Positions 1 through 7,360 are shown, counted from the stretch's first letter. The stretch: 25,842 bases of DNA from Porticoccus sp963974675 (GCA_963974675.1 CAXBDQ010000027.1:1-25842), one strand, 5' to 3'. Notes: generated from the letters alone by a model not told the origin. Translations and numbers: made by a program.

Positions 1-20
1 TCTTTCTCATGCCTGCCTGT

Positions 21-61
21 ATAACATAATTTCATGTTATCTGGGTCAGCCCCTATTTATT
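21..61. repeat. Inverted repeat followed by REP-like word
   Basis: ATAACAT (21-27) and ATGTTAT (34-40) form a perfect 7-bp inverted repeat with a 6-nt loop. It is followed by TGGGTCAGCCCCTATTTATT (42-61), which contains a short GGG-TCAG-CCC hairpin. That second word resembles the GGGTCAGACCCC-type palindromes found near REP-associated (RAYT) transposases in many gammaproteobacteria, so this may be a single decayed REP unit. No transposase is visible here. The resemblance is from memory and is weak. Confidence 0.25.
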
Positions 62-79
62 AACAACAGCATGCGAACA

Positions 80-105
80 TAGGTGGCATTGCTAGGTACC
101 ACCTA
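80..105. repeat. Inverted repeat downstream of the zinc-ribbon gene
   Basis: TAGGTGG (80-86) and CCACCTA (99-105) form a perfect 7-bp stem around a 12-nt loop, 20 nt past the stop codon of the minus-strand zinc-ribbon gene. It may stabilise the 3' end of that transcript. There is no T-run behind it on the minus strand, so it is not a canonical intrinsic terminator. Confidence 0.3.
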
Positions 106-124
106 CATCCAAGCCACTATAAAA

Positions 125-316
125 TCATACAGTACAGCTCATATCCTCACCACAACACATAGGTGATTTGATTTTCCCATGACCATTTGGGCATTTCGAG
201 ATTTGCACTTTTGCTCCACCCTCCAGCTCCAGACTATCATCAACAAGAGGCGCATCGCACTTCCCGCAGGTTGCATTAACACTCATTCCACATTTCGAAC
301 ATTCATAAGTTGCCAT
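125..316 (-). CDS. Small zinc-ribbon / desulforedoxin-like protein (63 aa)
   Basis: This is a short soluble protein with nine cysteines: a CSKCG knuckle near the N-terminus, a CGKC pair about ten residues on, one Cys in a CPNGHG segment, and a C-terminal PMCCGEDMSC motif. The CxxC pairs indicate a zinc ribbon or rubredoxin-type metal site. The CCGEDM block matches the second half of the desulforedoxin iron site as I remember that family. No catalytic domain is present, so a metal-binding, redox or protein-contact role is inferred rather than shown. The ATG at 316 is preceded by a strong ribosome site (AAGGAG, about 6 nt spacing). It is a lone gene with no operon partner in the window; an inverted repeat lies downstream. 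Being a real gene is likely, the function is unknown. Confidence 0.75.
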   Translation of the reverse strand: MATYECSKCGMSVNATCGKCDAPLVDDSLELEGGAKVQISKCPNGHGKIKSPMCCGEDMSCTV

Positions 317-558
317 TTGTCTCTCCTTTAGAAACCTAACTCAAAACCTTGATTAACCCTAGACACTATAGATGATATAAATGATATAGGTGATGTTTAA
401 TACCCGCCGAAGCTGTATATCGCTGTCGATAAGCAAATGTATAGGCCATCTAACACCAAATGCAGCCATCTCTAGCGTAAATCAAAGCATCTTAAACTAA
501 GCTGCTACCAAGAAATTCAAACTAAGCCATTACCTAATTTTTCTATCCTTGTACTTCT

Positions 559-576
559 TTTAGGCGACCACCTAAA
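559..576 (+). promoter_or_regulatory. Small hairpin just upstream of a ribosome site
   Basis: TTTAGG (559-564) and CCTAAA (571-576) form a perfect 6-bp stem with a 6-nt loop. It ends 3 nt before the GGAG ribosome site (580-583) of the next gene. A leader hairpin this close could modulate ribosome access, but the stem is short and chance is possible. Confidence 0.25.
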
Positions 577-593
577 GTTGGAGATTAACAATT

Positions 594-896
594 TTGGAAT
601 TATTACCAATCATGACCACAGACAAAGAACCACAAGATATTGAATACGATGCCCACCCCGTCTTTAAAACGGCTGAGGAAAAATCCAGCAAAAAAAATCT
701 CGGTTTTTTCGAGATTATCGGTCAAGCATTTTGTTTGGTGTTTCAATTGCAGAGAGGCAAAGGATTAAAACGGGCCACGGACCTTCTGGAGAATAATCCA
801 AAATCAATTATTTTGGCTGGGATTATAGCCATGATCATTTTCTTTTCAATTTGCTTCACCGCCTCTCAATTGGCAATCAAGTATTTAACACCGTAA
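594..896 (+). CDS. Small membrane protein, DUF2970-like
   Basis: The 100-residue product has a polar N-terminal half, an amphipathic stretch (GFFEIIGQAFCLVFQLQRGKG), then one strongly hydrophobic helix at about residues 72-92. The order FF-x-x-I-x-x-A-x(n)-FQ, a charged linker, then NP-x-S-I-I-L-A-G-I-I and the membrane helix resembles DUF2970, a family of short proteobacterial inner-membrane proteins of unknown function. I chose the TTG start at 594 because GGAG at 580-583 lies 10 nt upstream; the first ATG (612) would be 28 nt from it. That choice is moderate. Nothing in the neighbourhood indicates a role: the gene faces away from the zinc-ribbon gene and points toward the end of the minus-strand operon. 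Confidence 0.65.
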   Translation: MELLPIMTTDKEPQDIEYDAHPVFKTAEEKSSKKNLGFFEIIGQAFCLVFQLQRGKGLKRATDLLENNPKSIILAGIIAMIIFFSICFTASQLAIKYLTP

Positions 897-940
897 TCTT
901 TTCAATCAGCTAACCTGATGTCCTCTGTGTTTTTGAGGTA

Positions 941-966
941 TAAAAAAGCCCCAGTTACCCGGGGCT
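941..966 (-). terminator. Intrinsic terminator of the LysR-linked operon
   Basis: On the minus strand, AGCCCC and GGGGCT (961-966 and 947-952) form a perfect 6-bp GC-rich stem with an 8-nt loop, followed immediately by TTTTTT (947-942). This is a textbook Rho-independent terminator about 100 nt after the DUF1348 stop codon. It marks the end of the four-gene minus-strand operon. On the plus strand no T-run follows, so it should not serve the small membrane protein gene. Confidence 0.85.
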
Positions 967-1063
967 CACAAAAAGATGAAACGTATTGTCAAAGGCAGAC
1001 AGATCAAATGTCGCTAGAGCATCCCACAAGCCATCAAGAATAAGCTGGCCCATACAACTATAA

Positions 1064-1579
1064 CTACAACCCAAGATCAGATAAGCCTGGATGCTCATTA
1101 GGCCTCCGACCCAATGGCCAGTGGAATTTTCGATCAGATTCAGTAATAGCAAGATCATTAATACTGGCAAATCGATGCTGCATTAGGCCATTTTCATTAA
1201 ATGCCCAGTTCTCATTACCATAGGATCGATACCATCGGCCTGAATCATCATGCCATTCATAAGCAAAACGTACGGCGATGCGATTGCCTTCAAAGGCCCA
1301 CAATTCCTTTATCAAGCGGTACTCATTTTCCCTTTCCCATTTACGCTTTAACAGCTGAACAATGGCGTCCCGCCCAGTCGCAAACTCGGCACGATTTCGC
1401 CAAATACTGTCTTTAGTGTAGGCAAGCGCTATACGTTCAGGGTCTCGGGTATTCCATCCATCTTCTGCCAAACGTATTTTCTGGATGGCTGTCTCTCTGT
1501 TGAATGGTGGTAGTGGCGGTCGTTGTTCTACCTTTCCCTCTGTCACATTTGCTGTTGTATTGGCTGCCTTACTATTCAT
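1064..1579 (-). CDS. DUF1348 (NTF2/SnoaL-like) protein
   Basis: The 171-residue product matches the DUF1348 family, small alpha+beta cone (NTF2-like) proteins. Diagnostic blocks are AEDGWNTRDPERIALAYT (near residues 38-55), SIWRNRAEF, the WHDDSGRWYRSYGNENWAF strand pair, and the ending FHWPLGRRP...HPGLSDLGL, which is the usual C-terminus of the family. The extra about 25 residues at the N-terminus look unstructured. Members have no experimentally settled activity I can name; they often sit beside oxidoreductases. AAGGAG lies about 8 nt before the ATG. It is the last gene of the operon, 21 nt after the oxidoreductase, and the terminator follows. Family assignment is firm, the biochemical role unknown. 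Confidence 0.88.
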   Translation of the reverse strand: MNSKAANTTANVTEGKVEQRPPLPPFNRETAIQKIRLAEDGWNTRDPERIALAYTKDSIWRNRAEFATGRDAIVQLLKRKWERENEYRLIKELWAFEGNRIAVRFAYEWHDDSGRWYRSYGNENWAFNENGLMQHRFASINDLAITESDRKFHWPLGRRPNEHPGLSDLGL

Positions 1580-1600
1580 TTTTAATCTCCTTTAAAAACG

Positions 1601-3220
1601 TTAAATATCCAGAATTAATGTGTCACCCACCGCACGCGAAACACAGGGGCACATCAGTTGTGATTCTTGACGTTCGAATTCTGTTAGCACGGAATCTCGA
1701 TGTTCGGGGTCTCCTGCCACCACCTTCACTGCACAGGTTTTACAGTTACCGGTGCCGCAGCTATAGGGGGCATCTATACCCGCTTCCAACATGGCATCGA
1801 GGATGCTTATATCGGGACTAACCGAAATACTCACATCAGAACGAGCAAGCTCGACGGTAATAGGACGATCATTAGCATGATGCTCTGTAGTAAATCTTTC
1901 GAAACGAATACGCTTCGGGTCTATGTTTAATTCCTTGGCAACATTCACCACCGCGTCAATCAATCGGCCCGGGCCACAAACATAAATGACGGTATTATCC
2001 GGTGCTGTGGACAACACTTGATGAATATCTAAACGTTCATTTTTCTCAGATCGATATACGGTCATATCATCACCAAATTCTCTGAGTAGCCTATCCCGGA
2101 AGGCCATCTCATGATCATTGCGACCGGCATAATGTAAATGCATATGACGACCCTGCGCCTTTATGGCTTGGGCCATGGCTTTTATTGGGGTAATGCCGAT
2201 ACCCCCTGCAATGAATACCGCTGGGCGATCATCCGTATGCAGGGGGAAATAATTGTCTGGCAATTTACATCGCAAGGTTAATCCCAAGTTGAATTGATCA
2301 TGTACAGCTTGAGATCCACCCGCACCGCCTTCTTCTCGCAACACCGCAATTTCATAAATATCTCGACGAACAGGGTTTGAGCAAATGGAGTAGTGGCGAA
2401 TAATGGTTTCTCCACTAGGTAATAACACGGGGATACGAAGATGTGAGCCCGCGGTGATCTCAGGTAATTCTATGCCCTCCGGATGACGTAACTCAAAAGT
2501 CCGAACTCTCGGTGTTAGTTGCCGAACACCACTGACAACAAGTTCCAGAGGGCCACTTCCAATGGATTGGTCAACGGCTTGACCAGTAACTTTTGACGGG
2601 CCATCACTAATATCCTGATGCCCCTTTTGTCTCTGGTTTTCTTTTAGCCGCTGATTTTCTGCCATTAACGGCGCCATCAGCTCTTCGATATAGGACTCGG
2701 TATAACGTGGCGTAATATGCTGCGGACAATTCCAATCAAAACCTTCCACTTCGATCACAAATCCACGCTCAACCCGAGCACGGTAATTATCCACCTCAAG
2801 CTGAGCGAGCTGATCCCAATCATCCGTACCGATTTCACGCACCCGCCCTATGAGTTTAAGGCGCCTCCGATTCGGGTAGTCCATAAAGAACAGGGCAACG
2901 CGATTATCCTTTCTAAAATTACCCGTACTTACGTACTGGCGGTTACCACTAAAATCGGCAAAGCCAATGGTTTTCTCATCAAGTACGCGCATGAACCCAA
3001 TAGGGCCACCCCGATGCTGAACATAAGGCCAACCGGTTTCACTCACACTGGCCATATAAAAACTGTCTCGTTCAGTAATGAATTTAGCTTCCTGTTCACT
3101 GATCAGATGGTTGTAATCTTCCCCTCCTTCCATACTGAGATAAGAGGATCGGCTGCCATGAGCCTGCTGAATGTCACGTACTGATTCAGTAAATGCAATT
3201 TCTGCAAATCGGTGTCCCAT
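1601..3220 (-). CDS. Fused PNPOx-like / ferredoxin reductase / 2Fe-2S oxidoreductase
   Basis: A three-module redox protein of 539 residues. Residues about 25-190 are a pyridoxamine 5'-phosphate oxidase-type FMN-binding split barrel (RDSFYMASVSETGWPYVQHRGG, later GFADFSGNRQYVSTGN). A polar linker follows (190-240). Then comes a phthalate-dioxygenase-reductase-type unit: flavin motif RHYSICSN, NAD(P)H motif GGIGITPIKA and CGPG. The C-terminus is a plant-type [2Fe-2S] domain with C488, C493, C496 and a fourth Cys at 524 or 526. Electrons should flow NAD(P)H to flavin to 2Fe-2S, but the acceptor is not shown. The frame is open to 3301; I start at ATG 3220 because GAGGG lies 8 nt upstream and the extra residues look unlike the family. 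It is third in the operon behind a VOC gene. Confidence 0.88.
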   Translation of the reverse strand: MGHRFAEIAFTESVRDIQQAHGSRSSYLSMEGGEDYNHLISEQEAKFITERDSFYMASVSETGWPYVQHRGGPIGFMRVLDEKTIGFADFSGNRQYVSTGNFRKDNRVALFFMDYPNRRRLKLIGRVREIGTDDWDQLAQLEVDNYRARVERGFVIEVEGFDWNCPQHITPRYTESYIEELMAPLMAENQRLKENQRQKGHQDISDGPSKVTGQAVDQSIGSGPLELVVSGVRQLTPRVRTFELRHPEGIELPEITAGSHLRIPVLLPSGETIIRHYSICSNPVRRDIYEIAVLREEGGAGGSQAVHDQFNLGLTLRCKLPDNYFPLHTDDRPAVFIAGGIGITPIKAMAQAIKAQGRHMHLHYAGRNDHEMAFRDRLLREFGDDMTVYRSEKNERLDIHQVLSTAPDNTVIYVCGPGRLIDAVVNVAKELNIDPKRIRFERFTTEHHANDRPITVELARSDVSISVSPDISILDAMLEAGIDAPYSCGTGNCKTCAVKVVAGDPEHRDSVLTEFERQESQLMCPCVSRAVGDTLILDI

Positions 3221-3314
3221 AACATTGCCCTCTTTAATCAACTCATTATTTATCGGTAAAAACCATGGAAACCGACAGCTCGCCCAAACCCTGTTCAACA
3301 CCTTTCTTTAGGTT

Positions 3315-3716
3315 TTAGTGGCCCGGCCAGATGAACTCTAATCTAAGACCGCTAGGCTCAAAACACATCATGTGCTTAGCGGGTCCGTTACCGAGTAGCT
3401 CGGGTGAAAACTCAACGAGCATATTGTTTTCAGTTAGCCTTTGGTAAATTTGATCTAACCCTGTTTCACTACTCACATGTAGTGCTAAGTGATGTAGACC
3501 AACATTGGATTTTCGGTCAAACAGCACTCCTGGCGTTTTTTTAACCGCCCAGAGGGTCAGCATTATTTTTCCATCGCTAACAAAAATAGATGGGTATGCC
3601 TCATTCCTTTTCACTTCTTTCCAACCCAACATCTCAATAAAAAATGCAGCGGATTTTTCGAGTTTCGATACCGTCAACCCAATATGATGCGCGCCATTGG
3701 TGAGTGTGTTTTTCAT
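3315..3716 (-). CDS. VOC superfamily (glyoxalase/dioxygenase-like) protein
   Basis: This 133-residue protein has the paired beta-alpha-beta-beta-beta modules of the vicinal oxygen chelate superfamily. The first module opens with HHIGLTVSKLEKSAAFF (about residues 10-26) and the second with GLHHLALHV (73-81). The acidic metal ligand candidate is E127 in the terminal strand RLEFIW. Histidines near 10-11 and 75-76 plus this Glu give the usual metal site, so a metal-dependent lyase, isomerase or dioxygenase is possible; the substrate cannot be read. AAGGAG is placed about 6 nt before the ATG. It is the second gene of the operon, between the CMD-like peroxidase and the fused oxidoreductase, which suggests a shared role in handling a reactive or aromatic compound. 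Confidence 0.85.
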   Translation of the reverse strand: MKNTLTNGAHHIGLTVSKLEKSAAFFIEMLGWKEVKRNEAYPSIFVSDGKIMLTLWAVKKTPGVLFDRKSNVGLHHLALHVSSETGLDQIYQRLTENNMLVEFSPELLGNGPAKHMMCFEPSGLRLEFIWPGH

Positions 3717-3789
3717 GACTTCTCCTTAAAAATAACAGTGTTGTTAACGACAGCTACTATCCGCCTGGAATCTAATACCTTACCTCCTT

Positions 3790-4335
3790 CTAGGAGGCGA
3801 GTTTCAATTCAACTTTGGGGAAATCCACTTCTACCCGACTGGCTTTGCCCAGAATATTAGTAAGAATATTCATACCCACATGGGTAATAATTTCTACAAT
3901 ATCCGATTCGCTATAACCTGCATTGCGCACTTCCAGGATTTCTTCGGTGGTCACCTCACCACTGTGCTCTGCCAGCGCTTTAGCAAATTTAACGGCCACA
4001 GCTGCTTTTGCATCTTGGCTGGTACCTGCACGGTTTGCTTCAATCTCTGCACCATTGAGTCCAGCTTTGCTACCAATGGCTGTATGCGCGGATACGCAGT
4101 ATTCACAGGCGTTCTGCTGTGCCAATGCCAGTGCAATACGCTCGCGGGTTTGAGGGTCCAAACTACCATCACCGGCAATCTCGTGTAGCCCTAAAAATGC
4201 CCTTAGTGCAGCGGGTGAATTGGCAAAGACCTTAAGAAAATTAGGCACTATGCCCAGTTGTGACTGGATAGCATCCAGTAATTCTTTTTGATCTACATTG
4301 GCGTTGTTGTGGTCAATTACGTTAATACGGCTCAT
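3790..4335 (-). CDS. Carboxymuconolactone decarboxylase / AhpD-like peroxidase family protein
   Basis: All-helical 181-residue protein of the CMD/AhpD family. The active-site signature is NACEYCVSAH: C77 and C80 form the redox pair and H84 the proton-relay position, with the upstream LDPQTRERIALALA helix typical of the family. This CxxCxxxH pattern favours thiol-dependent peroxidase (alkylhydroperoxidase) chemistry over true carboxymuconolactone decarboxylation. It is the first gene of the minus-strand operon, with AGGAGA about 6 nt before the ATG. It lies head to head with the LysR gene, so it is the most likely direct target of that regulator. The stop codon sits in the loop of a short CCTCC/GGAGG hairpin (3783-3797). 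No sign of damage. Confidence 0.9.
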   Translation of the reverse strand: MSRINVIDHNNANVDQKELLDAIQSQLGIVPNFLKVFANSPAALRAFLGLHEIAGDGSLDPQTRERIALALAQQNACEYCVSAHTAIGSKAGLNGAEIEANRAGTSQDAKAAVAVKFAKALAEHSGEVTTEEILEVRNAGYSESDIVEIITHVGMNILTNILGKASRVEVDFPKVELKLAS

Positions 4336-4467
4336 GTTGTCTCTCCTGAAATGGTTGTCTCTATCTAAACAACGTTGTGATTTGGTTTACTTCTCTACGC
4401 CCCTTGCGCTGCGAGTGATGACACTTTGCCAAATATCGTTTGCAATAAGAATCACCATAAATAACAA

Positions 4468-4496
4468 TTGATTATTCCTAAATATGGAACAATTAA
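4468..4496. promoter_or_regulatory. Candidate LysR operator between divergent genes
   Basis: TTGATTATTCC (4468-4478) and GGAACAATTAA (4486-4496) are 11-bp inverted arms matching at 9 of 11 positions around a 7-bp AT-rich spacer. The inner part has the T-N11-A layout expected of LysR-type binding sites. It lies 28 nt before the LysR start and about 130 nt before the divergent AhpD-like gene, suitable for negative autoregulation together with control of the operon. Binding is inferred from position and symmetry only. Confidence 0.5.
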
Positions 4497-4523
4497 GTGA
4501 TAACAATACTGATGACGATATAA

Positions 4524-5423
4524 ATGGATAGATTGCACCTGATGAATGTCTTTGTAGCCGTAGCCGAAGAACAGGGCTTTGCCGCCGGAGCACGAAGACT
4601 GAAAATGTCTCCTCCCGCGGTCACCCGGGCCATTACTGCACTGGAAGAACATGTAAAGGTTAAGCTGCTTAACCGCACCACACGCCATGTCCGAGCCACA
4701 GAAGCGGGACAACGTTATCTTGAGGATGCCCGTCGCATCCTTGCTGATGCCGATGCTGCCGATGAAGCCGCCGCAGGTATCAATGCTGAGCCTAGAGGGC
4801 ACCTGGCTGTTACTGCTCCGGTATTATTTGGCCGGATGTTTGTGATGCCCGGTATCGTTAAATATCTTGAACAGTACCCAGACACCGAAGTTGACGCTCA
4901 ATTTATGGACAGAAACGTTAATTTACTGGAGGAAGGAATTGATGTGGGCATCCGCATTGGGGAGCTGCCTGACTCCGGTATGCGCGCCTTACGAGTGGGC
5001 TCTATTCGCCTCGTGCTTTGTGCCTCGCCTAACTACCTCCAACAACATGGCCTACCCCAACAGCCCGATGAATTACTCGAACACACCATCATTGCATCCA
5101 GTGCAGGCAACAATGCTGTCGGCTGGCGATTTAATACCGAAGGCAGAGAAAAAACATTGCGTATCCAACCGCGATTAACGGTGACGACTAACGATGCAGC
5201 AATTGAAGCTGCGGTAAGAGGATTTGGGATTACCCGGTTATTCTCCTACCAGGTAGCACCGCAGCTTGCTTCAGGTGATCTAAAAATTATTCTCAGTGAC
5301 TATGAGTCAGCACCACGGCCTATACATATTGTGCACAGGGAAGGACGCTATACGTCCACAAGAGTTCGAGCTTTTATTGATTTAATGGTTGAACAGTTAC
5401 GTTTAGATCCTGCGCTGAACTAG
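4524..5423 (+). CDS. LysR-family transcriptional regulator
   Basis: This is a 299-residue LysR-type regulator of standard length. The N-terminal winged helix-turn-helix covers about residues 1-60 (LHLMNVFVAVAEEQGFAAGARRL, then SPPAVTRAITALEEHVKVKLL and NRTTRHVRATEAG). The periplasmic-binding-protein-like effector domain runs from about residue 92 to the end. The wording of the HTH is that of the large CrgA-like group common in proteobacteria. It is transcribed away from the CMD/VOC/oxidoreductase operon, the classic arrangement for a LysR regulator and its targets, with an inverted-repeat operator candidate just upstream. The inducer is unknown. Its TAG stop overlaps the TAG stop of the converging pseudouridine synthase gene by four bases (CTAG). 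Confidence 0.93.
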   Translation: MDRLHLMNVFVAVAEEQGFAAGARRLKMSPPAVTRAITALEEHVKVKLLNRTTRHVRATEAGQRYLEDARRILADADAADEAAAGINAEPRGHLAVTAPVLFGRMFVMPGIVKYLEQYPDTEVDAQFMDRNVNLLEEGIDVGIRIGELPDSGMRALRVGSIRLVLCASPNYLQQHGLPQQPDELLEHTIIASSAGNNAVGWRFNTEGREKTLRIQPRLTVTTNDAAIEAAVRGFGITRLFSYQVAPQLASGDLKIILSDYESAPRPIHIVHREGRYTSTRVRAFIDLMVEQLRLDPALN

Positions 5424-6145
5424 ATGCCTTCTGATATTAGTCCGATATGATCAACTTCCCGATCGGTTAGCTCTCTGCTTTGCCCTGGAAGCAATGAAGG
5501 GTCCAGCGATAGATTTCCAATTGAAAGACGGTGCAGCGTTAACACTTCATTATCAAACCGCCCAAACATGCGCTTAATTTGATGATAACGCCCTTCTATA
5601 AGACTTACTTCCGCTACATACTCAGAAATAATAGTGAGCTTGGCAGGCCGAGTGGTTATATCTTCAAATGGGAAATACATTCCTTCAGAAAATGCCAGAA
5701 CATATTCTTCTGTAATAGGCTTTTCGAGGGTAACTCGATACAGCTTGGCAATATTATTTGATGGTGTCGTCAATTGTCTGGACCACCGACCATTATTGGT
5801 CAGCAATAATAAGCCCGAGGAATTAAAATCCAGCCGCCCAACAATATGAAGCTGGTGTCTATCCGCCCGATCCAGTAAATCAATGACCGTTCTGTGCTTC
5901 TCATCTTTGGTGGCACTCACCACACCAGCAGGCTTATGCATCATCACATAACTGGGTTTGTTGGCCTGTAAGACGCGATCATCCAATATCACATGGGAAA
6001 ATTCGTCGACGACCTGATCAATATCAACGGCGGGAAAGCCATCAACCATAATACGATTTTGAGCTAATAACGGCCTCACATCCCTGCGATTAATCCCTGT
6101 TTGTGCGCTGATAAAACGATCCAGCCTAGCGCGCTTTGAATGCAT
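5420..6145 (-). CDS. rsuA: RsuA/RluB-family rRNA pseudouridine synthase (RsuA-like)
   Basis: The 241-residue product has an N-terminal S4 RNA-binding domain (about 7-55, RLDRFISAQTGINRRDV...IMVDG) followed by the pseudouridine synthase catalytic domain. The catalytic motif is GRLDFNSSGLLLLTNNG with D106 as the nucleophile, and EGRYHQIKRMFGRFDNEVLTLHR is the second family block. Overall length and the YVMMHKPAGVVSATKDEKHRTV start of the catalytic domain fit RsuA, which makes pseudouridine 516 of 16S rRNA in E. coli; RluE/RluF-type specificity cannot be excluded. The start is ATG 6145 with only a weak ribosome site. It follows the ArfB-like gene on the same strand by 34 nt, so the two may be co-transcribed as translation-related genes. 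It ends tail to tail with the LysR gene. Confidence 0.85.
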   Translation of the reverse strand: MHSKRARLDRFISAQTGINRRDVRPLLAQNRIMVDGFPAVDIDQVVDEFSHVILDDRVLQANKPSYVMMHKPAGVVSATKDEKHRTVIDLLDRADRHQLHIVGRLDFNSSGLLLLTNNGRWSRQLTTPSNNIAKLYRVTLEKPITEEYVLAFSEGMYFPFEDITTRPAKLTIISEYVAEVSLIEGRYHQIKRMFGRFDNEVLTLHRLSIGNLSLDPSLLPGQSRELTDREVDHIGLISEGI

Positions 6146-6179
6146 GATGTATTAATCCGGAGATAGGTCTTACAGAAAA

Positions 6180-6596
6180 TTAGTCTTCAGAAATTTTGCC
6201 ACGAAGTGCCTTGGTTTTACTGTGTAGGGTTTTACTATCCATGCGTTTTGCCTGAGAGCTCTTCGTGGGCTTGGTAGGACGCCTGACTTTTGGCACCACG
6301 GTGACTGACTTAATAATTTCCTGTAACCGCTCGAGCGCATCGTCCCTATTTTTTTCCTGGGTTCGAAATTGCTGCGCTTTAATCACCAACACGCCTTCTT
6401 TACTAATACGTTTATCCCGCAACGCCAACAGCCGCTCTTTATAAACCTCCGACAGAGAAGAACCATTAATATCAAAGCGAAGGTGAATTGCAGATGAAAC
6501 CTTATTCACATTTTGACCACCCGCGCCCTGTGCACGGATGGCAGTAATGTCTATTTCATCGTCGGGGATAGAAACTGTTGGAGTAATAATTAACAC
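6180..6596 (-). CDS. arfB: ArfB (YaeJ)-like ribosome-rescue peptidyl-tRNA hydrolase
   Basis: The 138-residue protein is a class-I release-factor catalytic domain without stop-codon recognition domains. The GGQ motif (residues 26-28, in RAQGAGGQNVNKVSSAIHLR) is the peptidyl-tRNA hydrolysis loop. It is followed by the expected LALRDKRISKEGVLVI segment and a long basic, flexible C-terminal tail (about 104-138, rich in Lys and Arg). In ArfB that tail enters the empty mRNA channel of stalled ribosomes. The start is GTG at 6596 with AAGGA about 8 nt upstream. It lies directly upstream of the RsuA-like gene. Length and tail fit ArfB; nothing looks damaged. Confidence 0.9.
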   Translation of the reverse strand: MLIITPTVSIPDDEIDITAIRAQGAGGQNVNKVSSAIHLRFDINGSSLSEVYKERLLALRDKRISKEGVLVIKAQQFRTQEKNRDDALERLQEIIKSVTVVPKVRRPTKPTKSSQAKRMDSKTLHSKTKALRGKISED

Positions 6597-6707
6597 AACA
6601 ATGGTCCTTAGGGTGTCACTTTAAACGTGTCCAGAAAGGATACCAAAGCTCTGACGCTATACCTATCACAACAAAAAATGTTTGTTAGCCCGCCAAAGGA
6701 GAACAAC

Positions 6708-7199
6708 TTACAACAACAAATCCATTTCGATGGGGTGATAGATACACGCAGCATCCACAAGTGTTCCCGCAGTCAGTGCTGGAACCCCGTAAACCTCCGT
6801 TGTTACGCCGTAATCCTTTTTGACCTTCTCCAGCAACATATCAAAATCACCATCACCAGAAAGCAACACAACCGTATCCACATCTTTGGCAATTTCCAGA
6901 ACATCAATAGCAATGCCCACATCCCAATCACCTTTTGCCGAGCCATCACTGCGTTGGATGTAGGGTTTGAGTTTTACGGTAAACCCAATATGCTTCAAGG
7001 CATCCTGAAATTTCATTTGGCCATCATCACCACGATGGATGGCGTAAGCTGTTGCCGAGACAATATCACCTTGTCCGGCTATCTTCTGCCAAAGCTTTCT
7101 GTAATTGAATTGTCGCCCATAGGCCTGGCGCGTGGTGTAATAAATATTCTGCACATCAACAAAGATAGCAATTTTTTTAACTGTTGAAGTTGAAACCAC
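6708..7199 (-). CDS. NYN-domain (LabA/DUF88-type) putative ribonuclease
   Basis: A 163-residue PIN-like NYN domain alone. The acidic metal-binding positions are visible: IFVDVQN (D15, N18), KGDWDVGIAIDV (D91/D93 and D99) and LLSGDGDFD (D116, D118, D120). These match the LabA/DUF88 group, proposed to be Mg-dependent RNases; some members have regulatory rather than nuclease roles. No C-terminal LOTUS/OST-HTH domain is present, so it is the short form. The start is GTG 7199 (GAGG about 10 nt upstream); no ATG fits. It lies 111 nt upstream of the ArfB-like gene on the same strand, so co-expression with translation-quality-control genes is possible. The target RNA is unknown. Confidence 0.88.
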   Translation of the reverse strand: MVSTSTVKKIAIFVDVQNIYYTTRQAYGRQFNYRKLWQKIAGQGDIVSATAYAIHRGDDGQMKFQDALKHIGFTVKLKPYIQRSDGSAKGDWDVGIAIDVLEIAKDVDTVVLLSGDGDFDMLLEKVKKDYGVTTEVYGVPALTAGTLVDAACIYHPIEMDLLL

Positions 7200-7360
7200 T
7201 CAGGGCATTCCTCTCTAAAATAAGATTTAGCACCGCGCCACTCTATCATCGCTGTGAAGGAATCCCCTAGGCTGAGCGTCTTCTGATTTATTTCAACACG
7301 ACAAAACATGGCCACATTCAACTTACCAACAGAGAGGGCGTAAAAAACCCGGCTGGGCAT

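Noticed and set aside
955..1170. 71-aa minus-strand frame after the DUF1348 gene
   Set aside because: It overlaps the DUF1348 gene and runs into the terminator stem; no independent support.
2717..3184. 155-aa plus-strand frame
   Set aside because: It is antisense to the PNPOx-like domain and has no recognisable features.
3221..3301. 27-residue N-terminal extension of the fused oxidoreductase
   Set aside because: The ATG at 3220 has a well-placed GAGGG, and the extension is out of line with the conserved start of the barrel.
6627..7187. 186-aa plus-strand open frame
   Set aside because: It lies opposite the NYN gene, whose protein carries recognisable catalytic motifs; the 186-aa product has no family features and no ribosome site.
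7079..7360. 93-aa minus-strand open frame upstream of the NYN gene
   Set aside because: It overlaps the NYN gene in another frame, shows no domain or signal and has no good ribosome site.
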